A DNA stretch of 64,000 nt from Cocos nucifera (Eukaryota > Streptophyta > Magnoliopsida > Arecales > Arecaceae). This document shows, one piece after another, positions 44,941 to 56,428 of the stretch. Under the pieces are notes generated by a model. The model was not told where the DNA came from. It worked only from the letters and a program-made list of their open reading frames with translations, and did not search any database. The translations under genes were made by a program, and so were the position numbers. The DNA lies in assembly GCA_006176705.1 (NCBI GenBank), contig QRFJ01003042.1, forward strand, positions 62,001 through 126,000, written 5' to 3'. The number at the start of each line of letters is the position of its first letter. The first letter of the stretch is position 1.

Positions 44941-45500
44941 ACTATAGCAATGGCTAATAGCGAGTCAGAGGATGATGTTCTGGAGACATCTGATAGATAT
45001 CTACTTCTTTCCAGTAGCAAATTTTAGATTCTGCATGCACATATCATGTTTGTTATAGAGAAGAGTAGTTTGACTTTCTAAAGAGTAGTGAGGGCACTAT
45101 TTATCTACTGAATGGATCGAGCTATGCGATCTGAAGCATCAAAATGGTTAGCTGGAGGACACATGATGATGCAGTGAGGAGATTGAGGGACGTCTGATAC
45201 ATACCCAATTTCAGATGGAATCTTATCTCATTGAGCAGACTGGATTCAAACGGCTATAGGTGGATAGTTGGTGATAGAATCCTGAAAGTCATGCATGATG
45301 ATAGGATATTATTGGAGGAGAAGAAGAGGATGAGAGGACATTATTATCTAGTAGAAAACTTAGTACGACATGGAGCTTCAGAAGCCAGAGGGAGTCCAAT
45401 GCAAGATGGAGCTCCAGATGGAGATGTATCGGGCACGAGATGGGAGATTCGAGAGGATGAGAGGCGATATTGCAGAGTGAAGTACCTATTACCATAGGAG
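44941..45500 (+). pseudogene. Element G protease and pre-integrase remnant
   Basis: The active-site region near 45030 reads ILDSACTYHVC, with the expected D-S and Tyr-His-x-Cys but Ala for Gly. Further on, RLRDVxYIPNFRWNLISLSRLDSNGY (about 45184-45250) is the conserved protease end; the open piece 45231-45497 then shows MRGHYYLVENLV, the start of the pre-integrase linker. After that the text (Gly/Asp/Arg-rich) has no resemblance to integrase and ends before the polypurine tract. Confidence 0.75.
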
Positions 45501-45670
45501 GCTATCCCAAGTATATCTCAAGTCAAAATGATCACAGTCATTGATGGAGATAGGATTGAGTGGCCTGGCTCGACTCTCATGTTTGCCTATGCATGAGATA
45601 GCAGGAATGCCCCAGGGCATGGAGGCGAGATGGATCACAAGCTGTCAAAGTTAGGTGGAGGCCAAATATC

Positions 45671-45686
45671 AAGTCGAGGTGGAGAT
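45671..45686 (+). other. Element G polypurine tract
   Basis: aagtcgaggtggagat, directly before the 3' LTR; nearly all purine. Confidence 0.75.
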
Positions 45687-46569
45687 TGTTAGAATTTAAC
45701 ATCTTGAATTCGAACCATAGTAGAGGAGAATCAGTATCAGTAAGTAGTCAAGCTAGCTCAAATATGGGGTCGAGTCGGCTCGAACCACAGCCGAGTCGAT
45801 CCTCTCAGACAGATAGAAAGTAGAAGTTTGGACAAGATGCAGTCGAATTAGCTCGACCACTAACAGAGCTAGGGTAATAGAAACGAATAGAATAGGAAGC
45901 GATTTTCTATTTGAACTCAGATTATGATTAATCCAAAAGATCTATGAGAGTTGCATGTAGACCATAGGATCCAACAGCCATGAAAGGTTGCAGTCATGAT
46001 TTGAAGGTTGAAAAATATTTCAAGACTCCATCAAGATCATGTTCAACTCATATTAGGAGAAAGAATCCTGTTAGGACTCTTGTGAACTACTGAAAAAAGA
46101 ATTCTCATTCTATTTAAAGGGTTGAGATTCTATAAAGCAGTAGGATGGTGTGTGTGGCATCAAAGGCATGTAGAGAGGCTCAGACAGCCATAGAGAAGAG
46201 TTTGATAGAGCGTCAAGTACGTGCAGCCCATGAGAGAGAGAAGCAACAGGTGCATAGCATCCAACAAGGAGTCTGTGAGGTTAGAGCATCTTGTAGCTTC
46301 TAAGGATCTTTTGAGAATTTTGAGAGAGCTTTTGTGAGGGTAGCTTCTAGTTAAGAGAGATTTATGTATGGTATGTTGAGAGTGGATGTTCTCCTTTTGT
46401 ATCTATTTTACTCTTTCATAGTAGAGCTTTGCATGCCCCATGGAGATGAGCCCTTGAGCTGATCCACGTACTTAATTGCTTTTCTTGTTTTATTTCTTTT
46501 TTCTTTCTATTGCAATTCATCAATACTAGATCCTTAACAAGTGGTATCAGAGTAGCTGATATTCCAACA
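45687..46569 (+). repeat. Element G 3' LTR
   Basis: 883 bp, TGTTAGAATTTAACATC to gctgatattccaaca, followed by ATCAA. It aligns end to end with 43220-44102. Confidence 0.9.
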
Positions 46570-46574
46570 ATCAA

Positions 46575-48198
46575 GTCCTAAAGACCATGATCATGGCACT
46601 ATGAAATAATAGAAAGAAGTTTCTATTAGGATTTTATATCAGACTCGAATCAAATGATTTAGTCATATGATAGGTATTGGGTTTGACGAGTTCACCTTAA
46701 ACTAGATCCTATCGGAGCTCATGATAGAAGAACCTAATCACACAGTTAGCTGCACCAAGAGGTTTATATTTGATTTTGATGGGATGCCACCATATACTGC
46801 TAGATGTCACTGGTGAATTTTGGGATCAATTAGAATTATCTCGATGATCAATAATTCGGATTAGGCAAATTAGAAAGAGTTCTAATGCATCAAAAGATGT
46901 TTCGATGATGTCGATGATGGAGATCATAATATGTTCCATTACTATATAAAATTAAATCTAACTAGATCACACAAATAAGAATTTTGGTTTAGATGTCATT
47001 AATTAGACTAACATGATCTGAATGATTTGGATTAGATCCAATTAGGTTCAAGAAAATCATGCTAGCACAAGATTGAACCTAACTTTCTTCTTCTAAGGAC
47101 TTCTTGGATGGTCTGGATTCAGTCAAATTTGATTTGGCTCATCCAGGAATCTTGTATGGATTTGTCTTGATCTGAGTCGATCTTGTCCTAGTCAGATCAA
47201 GGCTTGTCCTGATCAGATCAGGGCTTGTCCTAATCTCATATGAGGGGCATCAAGAAAAAGGGTCGTTCGACCTAGTCTTTGCAAGAAAGAAAGGAGGAGG
47301 CATGCCCCCTGGGATTTCTCTTGGGGCGCATGCCTCAGATGAGCTGCATGAAGAATGAGGGCCATGCCCCTCCTTGGTGTGTGCCCCTTGTGGATAAACA
47401 TGGGAGGTTATCCATTCAAATGGTTTTGAATGGGTCAAAGAGTTTGAAAAGTTCAAACTCCCTAGAGAGGAATTTATCTGCACCAACTCCACATTATCCA
47501 GATAATGTGGTGCCATATTTTTCTCTCATTTTATGTGACAAAATGAGAGAAAATATTCAGATGTTGGCATGGAAGTCTTGAAGGAGTCCTTCTGCTTCTT
47601 AGCTTTGAACTGTTCAAAGCCCAGAAGCCCTAGGACTCTAGGGTTGCGGTTTGTCTTTAAAAAGATGACCAAGCCAAAGGGTTTGGCCATTAGTTCCACC
47701 CCTCCAATTCTCCTCCAGGCCTCCTCTCCCTCCTCTTCTCCCTCTTCTCCATGCCCAAGGGTTGGGCAGATCAGCCATCTGAGCATCGGAGTGTTGCTGC
47801 TGCTAGACCACATCAAAGAGATCTTGATCGTGTGATGATCAATTTGTTGTTGGAGATTGGATCAAAGGCATGCCTAGGAATTTTGGATTTGGATCTTCAG
47901 AGATCAGATCCAAAAGGAGAAGACTTTCAAATCTGACCTGAGTGGATGCTAGTAGAGGTTGGGCACATGCACGACTACAAGTTAGAACCTCGGGCTACTT
48001 CAAGATCATCGCTGCAGGTGAACTATTCACCCAAATCAGGTGGTATTCGATACCATAATTTTATTTTTATATTTTAGATCTATCTAATTAGATTTGAGAA
48101 CTCTCACATCTAATTTGAGTAGTATTAATTTTTTTAAAAAAATTTGCTGCATGACTTGATTCGATCAGGCCAATCCTGCAGTTACAGTTTTTTCTTCA
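46575..48198 (+). mobile_element. Copia C 5' LTR, second part
   Basis: Continues the LTR after element G and ends in cagttttttcttca at 48198, next to the primer-binding site TAGTATCAGAGC (48201-48212). Open frames around 47210-47936 on either strand are chance frames within the LTR; the same stretch in Copia A (24300-24700) does not keep them. Confidence 0.85.
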
Positions 48199-48212
48199 AC
48201 TAGTATCAGAGC

Positions 48213-49740
48213 CAGGTTCTAGCTCTAGACCTTGATTAGATTAGATCTAATTTTTATTTGATGTGATAATTTAATTTTTTAATTTTATATAAGATATAAT
48301 CAGATTTGATGTATAAGATATATTTTTAATTTTTGATATATGAGATGTATGTAAAGCATGTGTAGAATAGATCTATTATCATATATGTGATATATGTGCT
48401 AGATCTAGTTTTATAGTTGTAGTTTAATTTTCTAATTGGGACATTCCTCTTGGCCTTCTGGTCATAAGAGTAAGAAGGGTTTAAAGGCCCTTGCTTCCCT
48501 TTCGATGGGGTGCTCTTATGACATGTAGGGGTGTTGCATATCTATCCTCCATCAAAAAAATGAAAACTTACTTTTTTGCTAAATCCTAGATTCAAAAATC
48601 CTAGGATCTAGTCACATGCTAAAGCATGTTTGTACTTAATTAAGAATTAAGTTATGAAATTAATTAGATCTAAAAAATTAAGAATTTTCATATCTAAGAC
48701 ACCTTCATAAAACATGGGTTCAGGGTACGGATAACTTGATTAGGTCTAGCTTGAGCGGTTGATCAAATCGAATCAAAGGTTGGATAGGTGGGATCTAGAG
48801 TGCTTAAAATTGACCAGCCCAATAGTTATAGGTTTGGTCAAGATCGATGCACAGCCACATATGATCAACCACTTCAAGATCTAATTTGGCTTTGTGATTC
48901 GAGCCTAAATAATAGGCTGATCCGATCAGTTCTGGTTCGACAAATTGGTGTCTAAGGTAAGTCCGATAAATACAACCAATAGTTTTTAATTGGAAGCTAC
49001 TCGACCTGAATGCGACCATAGTGAGTTAATGGTATATCCCATGCCTCCGATCGATCTCACTTACCTAGCCGATTAGGTCGACCCAATTCTGTATTGAGGT
49101 TGCTAACGATTCAAACTAACCCTTACCACTAGGTTAGCCATAACCGTTATGACTAATTAAGGATTAAAGAGATCTAAATTAAAATCATTTTAAGAAAATA
49201 TTAAATTAATTGGTTTTCCACCATTATAGTTGTGTGGGTTCTTTTCGGGGTTGATTATTCTCGACTGAATATAGTGGTTCAGTTGCACTGGAAAGATGCA
49301 ACCATAGCTATTAGGCATAGGATACTATAGATTGGAGGATGGGTTGAACTCAATATTCTAGATATGATGGTCTGAATCATGAATCCAGTTCATGCAAATG
49401 GTGGTCTAACTTAATGAGTGGAGCAATATTCTGGGTATGGTGAGCTTCATGAATTAGAGACTGAGTTGGTTGCAACATGTTTAGAGAAACATTGACAAGA
49501 ATTATTCACTCATCAGCCGACTCATCATCAATAACTATTAGGTGAGGTGGTGAGCCAATCGATGGGACCACACCACCCACTAAAAGTTTATGATCGTGGA
49601 AACTTTCGCATCTCTACAAAGAGAGTGTAGCAATCCAAAAAAATAGTAGAAGCCTAAAATTTGTTTAAAAATAAAACTTCTAAATAAATTGGTTAAGTCA
49701 ATTATAAGACTAACTAGAAACTTTGACTCTCTATAAGAAA
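48213..49740 (+). other. Copia C untranslated leader
   Basis: AT-rich, stops in all frames, colinear with 25082-26621 of Copia A. No gene seen; the minus-strand frame 48804-49019 is a shadow. Confidence 0.65.
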
Positions 49741-50665
49741 ATGTCTACGTCCAACCCCCTAGTCAGAATCCTAGAGACCTACCGATTGACCGAACCAAAT
49801 TTTAAGGATTGGCTTCAGAACTTGAAAATCATTTTAAGTTCCGAGAAGCTGACTTATGTCCTGGACTAGAAACTTTTCCTTTTTTTAGTCCATCTGACCG
49901 TTGATTAAAGAGCATCTAATAAGAAGTGGTTGGATGATGACAACAAGGTCAGATGCTATGTGTTGGCCTCGATGTTTGATGAGTTACAGTGCCAACATGA
50001 GGACATGAAGATTACTAGCCAAATATTAGCTCATCTACAAGAGTTGTATGGTGAGTAGAGTTGCGCAACATGCTATGAAGTATTGAAGAGGCTTTTCAAG
50101 GCGCAGATGCATGATGGACAATCGATCCATGATCATTACTTATCGATGATCAAAGACTTAATGGAGCTTGAGAAGCTCAGGATGTCGATGGATAAGGACA
50201 TATAGATTGATCTAATCCAGCAGTCCTTGACTGATTCATATGGGCAATTCATTATGAACTTCCATATGAATAAGATTCAGTGCACCCTGATCGAGTTGTT
50301 GAACTTGTTGGTTACTACTAAAGGGACCTTGAAGAGTTCAAGAGGCTCGATTCTTGCTATGGAGTGAACTTTTTTCAAGAGAAAGTCTTCTAAAAAGAAG
50401 AAGTCTACAAAGAAGTAGAAGATGGATGGAAAGAAGAAAAACAAGAAGGAAGATCCGAAGAAGAAGGCCGTAGAGAAGGAAAAGTGTTTCCACTGCAACT
50501 CCGACGGCCATTGGAAGTGGAACTATCTTTTTTACCTAGCCAACCTGAAGAACAAGCAGGAAGGTGGATCTTCTGAAGGTATGCTCGTCATTAAGACGAG
50601 CATAATGATTTCTTCTATATCTAGTTGGGTGCTTGACTCTAGATCTAGTACTCATTTATGCACTT
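49741..50665 (+). pseudogene. gag: Copia C gag, zinc knuckle and protease start
   Basis: The ATG at 49741 starts MSTSNPLVRILETYRLTEPNFKDWLQNLKIILSSEKLTYVLD, then a stop and a frame change. The core continues as DDDNKVRCYVLASMFDELQ, QELYGE-stop, YEVLKRLFKAQMHDGQSIHDHYL and MNFHMNKIQCTLIELLNLLV. The open piece 50422-50673 holds the Lys-rich linker and a CCHC-like knuckle, CFHCNSDGHWKWNY (about 50484-50525), in which the last Cys is Tyr, then SLKNKQEGGSSEGM-like text and the protease start WVLDSRSSTHLC. It is the best-kept gag of the Copia A/C family here and shows the empty site for element D. Confidence 0.85.
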
Positions 50666-52060
50666 CTTTGTAGGATCTTGAAGATAGCAGAAGGCTGAGG
50701 GATGGAGAGATGATCCTATGCATCAAAAATAGAGTAAGAGTTGCTACTATGGTCATGAAAATCTATCCTCTACGATTACCATCAGAAAGCAACTTAGTTC
50801 TTAGGAACTATTTTTATGTACCTACTACGAGCGGGAATCTAATTTCTCTCTTGTCTGGCATAGGAAGATTATGTAATTAGTTTCTTTAAAGACCACTATA
50901 CTATTTTTTATAAAAGAAATAAAATTGCAAGTTGTTTCTTAATAAATGGTCTCTACCAGTTACATGTGGATGTATCTGTTAATAATGTTGAGCATAGTGT
51001 GAATGCCGTAGGATCAAAATGATCTAAAGATAGTTTAAATGAAAAGTACTTGTGGCACCTTAGGTTAGGTCATATAGCTGAAGACAGGATTAACAAATTG
51101 AAGAAATCCAGACTAATGGGTCTGTTGACTTTTGAGTTATATCCGATTTGTGAGTCATGCCTTCAAGGTAAAATGACCAAGCTTCTCTTTATAGAATATG
51201 GAGAAAGGACCATAAAGCTACTTGCCCTGGTACATACATATGTTTGCAATCCATTCGATGTGTTGGTTAGAGATGATTTCATCTACTTCATTACCTCTAT
51301 TGATAATTTTTCTTGGTTTGGGTATGTGTACTTCATGTGACACAAGTATGAAGCCTTTGAAAAGTTTAAGAAATTCAAACATGAAGTGAAAAAATAAACC
51401 AAAAAATTCATTAAGGTTCTTCGATCATATCGAGGAGGCGAATACCTTAGTCAAAAATTTCTGGACTATCTTAAAGAGAATGGCATAGTCTCATAGTGGA
51501 TTCCTCCTGGAATTTCTCAACTTAATGGGATTTTAGAATGAAAAAATCGGATCCTATTAGATATGGTTCGATCCATGATGAGTTTCATAGATCTTTTTGA
51601 ATTTCTTTAGGGACATAGTCTGCTTATAGCTATTTACCTACCGAATAGGATTTCTTCTAAAATCATTCCTATCATATCTATGAGATATGGCATGGTAAGA
51701 AGCCAAGTCTGAGTCATCTCAGAATTTGGGGTTGTTCAGTCCATGTCAAGAGACAGCAGGTAGATAAGTTAGAATCTAGATTCCTTAGAGCTTGATTCAT
51801 TGGATATCCTAAAGAGTTGTTAGAATATTATTTCTATCTTTTAGAAGACCATAATATGATTGTGAGTTGACATACCATATTTTTTGAGAAATAGTTTGTT
51901 CAAGATGGTGGCATCGGATGACAGATTAGGCTCAAGAAAAAGTCTTTGAAGAGCAACGAGCCAAGGAACCTGAGGAACCAGATCAGTTTGAGCCGATCCA
52001 CACACTACCTCCTCAACCTCGTAGGTCAAATAGAATTTTCTATCCTCTTGAGAGGTATTT
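50666..52060 (+). pseudogene. Copia C protease end, pre-integrase and integrase
   Basis: The protease end is frameshifted (about 50680-50960). The open piece 51050-51340 gives the pre-integrase domain LWHLRLGHIAEDRINKLKKSRLMG with CESCLQGKMTKLLF, and the start of the core (HTYVCNPFDV, where the first Asp is Tyr). Later LRSYRGGEYLS (about 51420-51445) lacks the second Asp. The third segment (about 51530-51560) is broken by a stop. The C-terminal part is partly readable to 52060. Integration activity is lost. Confidence 0.8.
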
Positions 52061-52273
52061 AGGTATTATTTCAAAAAATGTAGAAGAAATTTTCTCATGA
52101 AAAATGGGGTTCATGGAGATGATCCCAAAACCTATAATGAGATGATATCGAATATCAACTCTGAGAAATGTCAAGAGGCAATGAAGTCAGAAATTGACTT
52201 GATATGCTCAAACTAAGTCTGAAATTTGGTAGATCTACTTAAAGGTATTGTACCTATTGGGTGTAAATAGATC
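52061..52273 (+). pseudogene. Copia C reverse transcriptase, first ~70 codons only
   Basis: EAMKSEIDLIC and KGIVPIGCK are readable (about 52175-52265), as in Copia A at 34720-34820. The element stops at 52273 against an inverted LTR; the remaining RT, RNase H and 3' LTR are absent from the window. Confidence 0.8.
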
Positions 52274-54628
52274 TGTAGGAAATCGAGCAAGATTTTTAGC
52301 ATGCATTTTCAAAATATTTTTAAAATTAAAGTAGTGAATGAAGGGAAATCCTGATTTTCCGGTGCAGGTTCGTTCAGATTTGATCAAATCAAGAGATATA
52401 TTTCAAAAATTTTTCTCTTGATCCTAATCAAATCTTGATATGTTTCAGATCTGATTCTTATTATTTTAATAAAATAAAATTAAAAGATAAATTAAATCAA
52501 ATTTAATTTACCTAATCTAGTAATCCTATTACCTTGTTGATGATCCTGTTTGCAGCGGAAGGTTCTGGATCTTAGCCACGCAAGCGCCTGGCCTCTACCG
52601 GTATCCACTTGGGTTGGATCTGGAGATCCTCTTCTTCTCTATCACACCTCCAAAAATCAGATCTAGATCTGATCTAGAGGATCTTCAAAATTCTTTTGAA
52701 GATGAGCGATCGTCCTTTGCAGCAGCGCAGCCTTCTTATTTTGATCGCCTTTCTTTGATCTGAATCGCACCAACCAAGGTCCAAAACTCCTTTTGGACGT
52801 GGAGAGCAAGGGGAGAAGAGACTATGGCATGGAGAAGGAGGGGAGAGGCAGCCTTGGGGCATGGAGAAACTATGATCTCATCATATCTCATATCTCATAC
52901 AATCTGAGTTGGATACAGGGTCTTATTTATAGACTAGCTGTGATCCAACTCCTCTTCTTCCCAACCAATCACAACCCTTTGTGAAATCAGATCTAAATCT
53001 GATTGGTGGGAATAGAGACCCCTGGATTCCTCCTTAGAGGGTGCCTAAGACCAGTCAAAGTTGGTTCTTAGAAGAACTCTAATTGGAATCCAAAAAGGAG
53101 ATGGAGTCCTTGTCCAACAAGGACTCCTAGGCGCCTCCAACTTGGGCACACGCCTAGGGTGGCATGCGCCCTTCTCCTTGCCAGGTTCTGGTAGGGGGAC
53201 AGGCCCCCACCAGCTCTCCAATAGGTGCATGACATGTGGTCAAAAGTCAAAGTGTCAATGGTCAACGTTTGACCAGTCAAAGGTAGACTTTTGACCAAAG
53301 TCAAAGAACAAGAAATGGCAGGTGACCAAAAATGGCAGGTAATGTCTTACAAATAAGACAACCTTTTCTGACTTGGACAACCTCCAGTCAGACCATATGA
53401 AGGCCTCTGTTTTGAGCACAAACTCCTTTGGCTCAGATCAGGACAACTTATTTATGATAGCAAAAGAAGAACGTTAGGTTCAATCGAGTGCTAGCACGAT
53501 TTCCTTGAACCTAATTGAATCTCATTCAGATCAATTGAACTAGATCAGTTCAATTGATGATCACCAGATTCAAACCCTTGTTTGTGTGACCCAGTTAGGT
53601 TCAGTTCTGTATGGTAATGGGATATGTCATGATCTCTATCATCGACATCATCGAAACTCCTTTCGATGGATCAGAACTCTTCTGATTCGAACAGCTAGAA
53701 TGATCGATCATCTAAATCATTCTAATTGCTCCCAAAATCCACCAGTGACACCTAGCAGTATATGGTGGCAACCCATCAGAGCTGAATGCGAACCTCTTGG
53801 TGCAGCTACCTGTGTGATTCAGTTCTTCTATCTTGAGCCCCGATCAGATTAGGGTTAAGGTGAACTCGTCAAACCCTAGTCTCTGTCATATGATGTAATC
53901 ATTCGATTCGAGTCCAATGTGAAAATCTAAATAGAAACTCTTTCTATTATTTCACTCTACCATGGCCATGGATTTCTGGACTTGATTCTCATGATCATCA
54001 TAGGGCTACTCCTCTACCACCGAGGTAGATAGATTCCATCTTGATGCAATCCAGTTCCTACAATGAACATGCTATAGCCAACATACACCTCAGGGTTCCA
54101 TATGGCTAGGAGACCGAGTAATGGTGTAGTCAAACTATAACACCCTCAAGGTGAACTGCCGATGCATCTCAGGTCAAAGAACCAGACACACTACTGCAGC
54201 ATCGAGTCAGTCATTGACGAGAAGGTAGACTCCCTAATGACTACTCGAGGTGGTCACGCTCAGTGCCCTCGTTCTCTAACGAGTACCTGTACTCTCGCTC
54301 TGGTGTCTTCACACCGTAGACTCAAGACTCATCTACTAAAGAGAAGCGATTGTACACCAACCTTCCGGATCAATCACCATCCTCGTGATGATCCTATGGT
54401 CAGGAGCAATTTATGAGTTAATAATGATTATTCATGTCTTAAATTTTCAACTCTTGAAAATATGAATTATCATTACCATTAACTCAAAGGATGTATCACA
54501 GACACTAAATACACATATGTGATAGAAAATAATTCATTTATTGATTTTAGTCAAAATTACAATTTTGCCCCTAGAAGTGTATTACAAGTGTCAGCCAATT
54601 CTGGCTTCTAGGGCACATATATCTAATA
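52274..54628 (-). mobile_element. LTR related to Copia A/C, inverted, fused to truncated Copia C
   Basis: On the minus strand it starts TATTAGATATATGTGCCC (expected TGTTAG) at 54628 and ends cgatttcctaca at 52274; 2,355 bp. Its first part aligns with the start of the Copia A and C LTRs (agaagccagaattggctgacacttgtaa). It contains a TATA box (tatttata, 52924-52931). The bases outside (AGATC left, GTGAA right) do not match, so no TSD is visible. It has fewer decayed positions than the other LTRs, and several chance open frames (53045-53304, 54162-54416) that I do not regard as genes. Confidence 0.8.
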
Positions 54629-56165
54629 GTGAAAACTAAAATTAATCATATATTAATTTACTGCATGCATTGATCTAATCAATTTAAATCCTACTCAAGA
54701 TCTAGACATGATAATATGTAATTTAAAATTTAAATATGATCGATCAACAAATTAAATCTTCTGATCGATACGAGTTCAAAACTTGATATCTATGCGTGGA
54801 TAGCTAATCACCATAATCTGAATCCATAGGATGATACTCTGGTGTTGCACCATATCTGCAAACATGTTCGACCTCTATGGTTGGTCCATATGGAGCTTCT
54901 GATCTCGATCAGCCCCATTGGAGTGCTAGCTCCTCGTCGAGGCCTTCAATGGCTGATCGCGATCGATCCAATCGATCACTTTCTTTTTGATCTTTTAGAT
55001 ACTCTAAAAAATCAAAACATGTGCTTCGAAGGATGATGAAGTAGTATTTCAAATTTGATGGTGATCCGATGCTCACAACACTCGATCTCTCCACTCGAAC
55101 CCAGATTTCCAAGTCTTGGGTTTCACTCTGCCCAAAAATCTTGATGCACTGAAAACCCTCTCATGCCCTCTCTGTATGGAGTTTTTCCATGAAATAAATT
55201 TTTATGGAACAATGACTTTTGAATCTATAAACCTTGTTTAGATCATATCTAAAGTTGGGTGTTTTTAGATACAAAAATTAGAAGAGAATAGAGGCTTGAA
55301 GGAAAAATAAAGTGCTATAGGATTCTACTCACCTTTACTCTAGGATTTTTTTTGCCCAAAACCAATTCCCAATCATGTTTAAATTTTTACCATAGAAAGG
55401 TAACACCTCAAGCTTCACACACAAAAATTCTCATAATTTATTGCATGAAAAATAAGTGAAAATTTCATATGGAGTGGATAGATTAAGAATGATTGAACTA
55501 GTTTCAACCAACTTCTAGTATTTGAATTCAAATAGGGTCTTATCCTTTTCCAACACCTCATCTAAGAGGGTGACGAGCAGAAGGACTCTCCTTCTACTTG
55601 CCCTCTATCAGAAATCACCAAAAAAATATGCAACAAAAGGTTTAGGGGCATAGAGATAAGGAAGAGATTAGGTTTTTCAAATTTCAAACCAACCAAGTTG
55701 AATTCAAAATTCAACTTAGTTTGAACTGGTCCAACCCTTGGATCAAGTCAAAGGCAGAAGAGAAGAAGGATGAACATTCATTTCTATATGAAAAATCTCA
55801 TGCAAAAATTAGAGGAGGGTGTAGGTCAAGGTGGAAAAGTCAAATATGGTGGGCGCTAGGAAGAATTTAAATTCAAATATCATTTGACTTGGTCCTAATT
55901 GGTTCAACCAAACTAATTAGACTAGGTTTAACCAAACCAAATTAAGCTTAATTCAAACCAATAAAATTTTAAACAAATTAAAAATTAATTAGATTTAAGT
56001 CTTGATCAAATCAGGATCGAATCTCCCTTAGTGATTAGATCATCTCATGATCTGATTAGGTCAAATCCAATCGAATCAAATTCAATTAGACTTGATCAAA
56101 TCCTCATCGCTTAATCAAATTAAGCTAATTAGTAATTAAATTGCTAATTAATCCTCCAAAAATAT
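54629..56165 (-). mobile_element. LTR fragment related to the Copia B LTR (minus strand)
   Basis: The reverse complement of about 55900-56165 aligns with the Copia B LTR near 14210-14450: aggattaattagcaatttaatt and the following aattagcttaatttgatta are the clearest shared stretches. The left part keeps the LTR-end layout but is divergent. The outer half of the LTR is missing where the palindrome cluster begins. No coding content. Confidence 0.55.
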
Positions 56166-56415
56166 TAGAGTCCCAATCGGGTGGACTATCGGACATCGGA
56201 GTCCCATCAACATGAAACTCCTGAAGAGTCCCAATCCAGTGGGACCCAATCTAGTGGGACTCTTGAACCCAGTTCCTAAATGAATGGATCACAAGATCAT
56301 AGAGTCTCAGACCAGTGGATCTCTTGATCAGAGAGTCTTAGATAAGTAGGACTCAGAGTTTCAGTCCACTAGGACTCTTGGTCATAGAGTCCCAGTCTAG
56401 TGGGACTCTCGACCA
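56166..56415. repeat. Cluster of short palindromic repeats (GAGTCCCA/TGGGACTC type)
   Basis: At least six related units of 20-24 bp occur, for example at 56226, 56302, 56333, 56356 and 56387, spaced 23-31 bp in the right part. The best, 56387-56408, has perfect 8-bp arms GAGTCCCA and TGGGACTC around GTCTAG. Others keep most pairs or G-T wobbles. They fall at the junction of the LTR fragment and the SIRE-type LTR. This is not a CRISPR: unit and spacer lengths vary and the repeats are themselves degenerate. Confidence 0.75.
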
Positions 56416-56428
56416 CTATTGCCCAGCT

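Larger units (their letters stand above)
43220..46569 (+). mobile_element. Element G: small non-autonomous Copia element with gag and protease only (TSD ATCAA)
   Basis: The element is 3,350 bp with two 883-bp LTRs (43220-44102 and 45687-46569), a perfect primer-binding site, a purine-rich tract and perfect 5-bp duplications ATCAA (43215-43219 and 46570-46574). The 1,584-bp internal part encodes only gag and protease remnants. There is no integrase, RT or RNase H and no sign of an internal junction. This is the structure described as TR-GAG in plants: a non-autonomous element that would need pol supplied by a relative. The LTRs differ at many positions, mostly transitions, so the insertion is old. 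Confidence 0.9.

Noticed and set aside
47210..47936. Several overlapping open frames on both strands
   Set aside because: They fall inside the Copia C LTR, are not kept in the Copia A LTRs, and have no domain.
53045..54416. Open frames of 61-88 codons
   Set aside because: They lie within the inverted LTR on both strands with no homology I recognise; chance frames in a less AT-rich LTR.
42574..54628. One intact Copia element with LTRs at 42574 and 54628
   Set aside because: The right LTR is inverted, RT is cut short and outer bases GGAGG and GTGAA do not match.
56166..56415. CRISPR array
   Set aside because: Repeats are degenerate palindromes with unequal spacing, in a plant retroelement context, with no cas-like genes.
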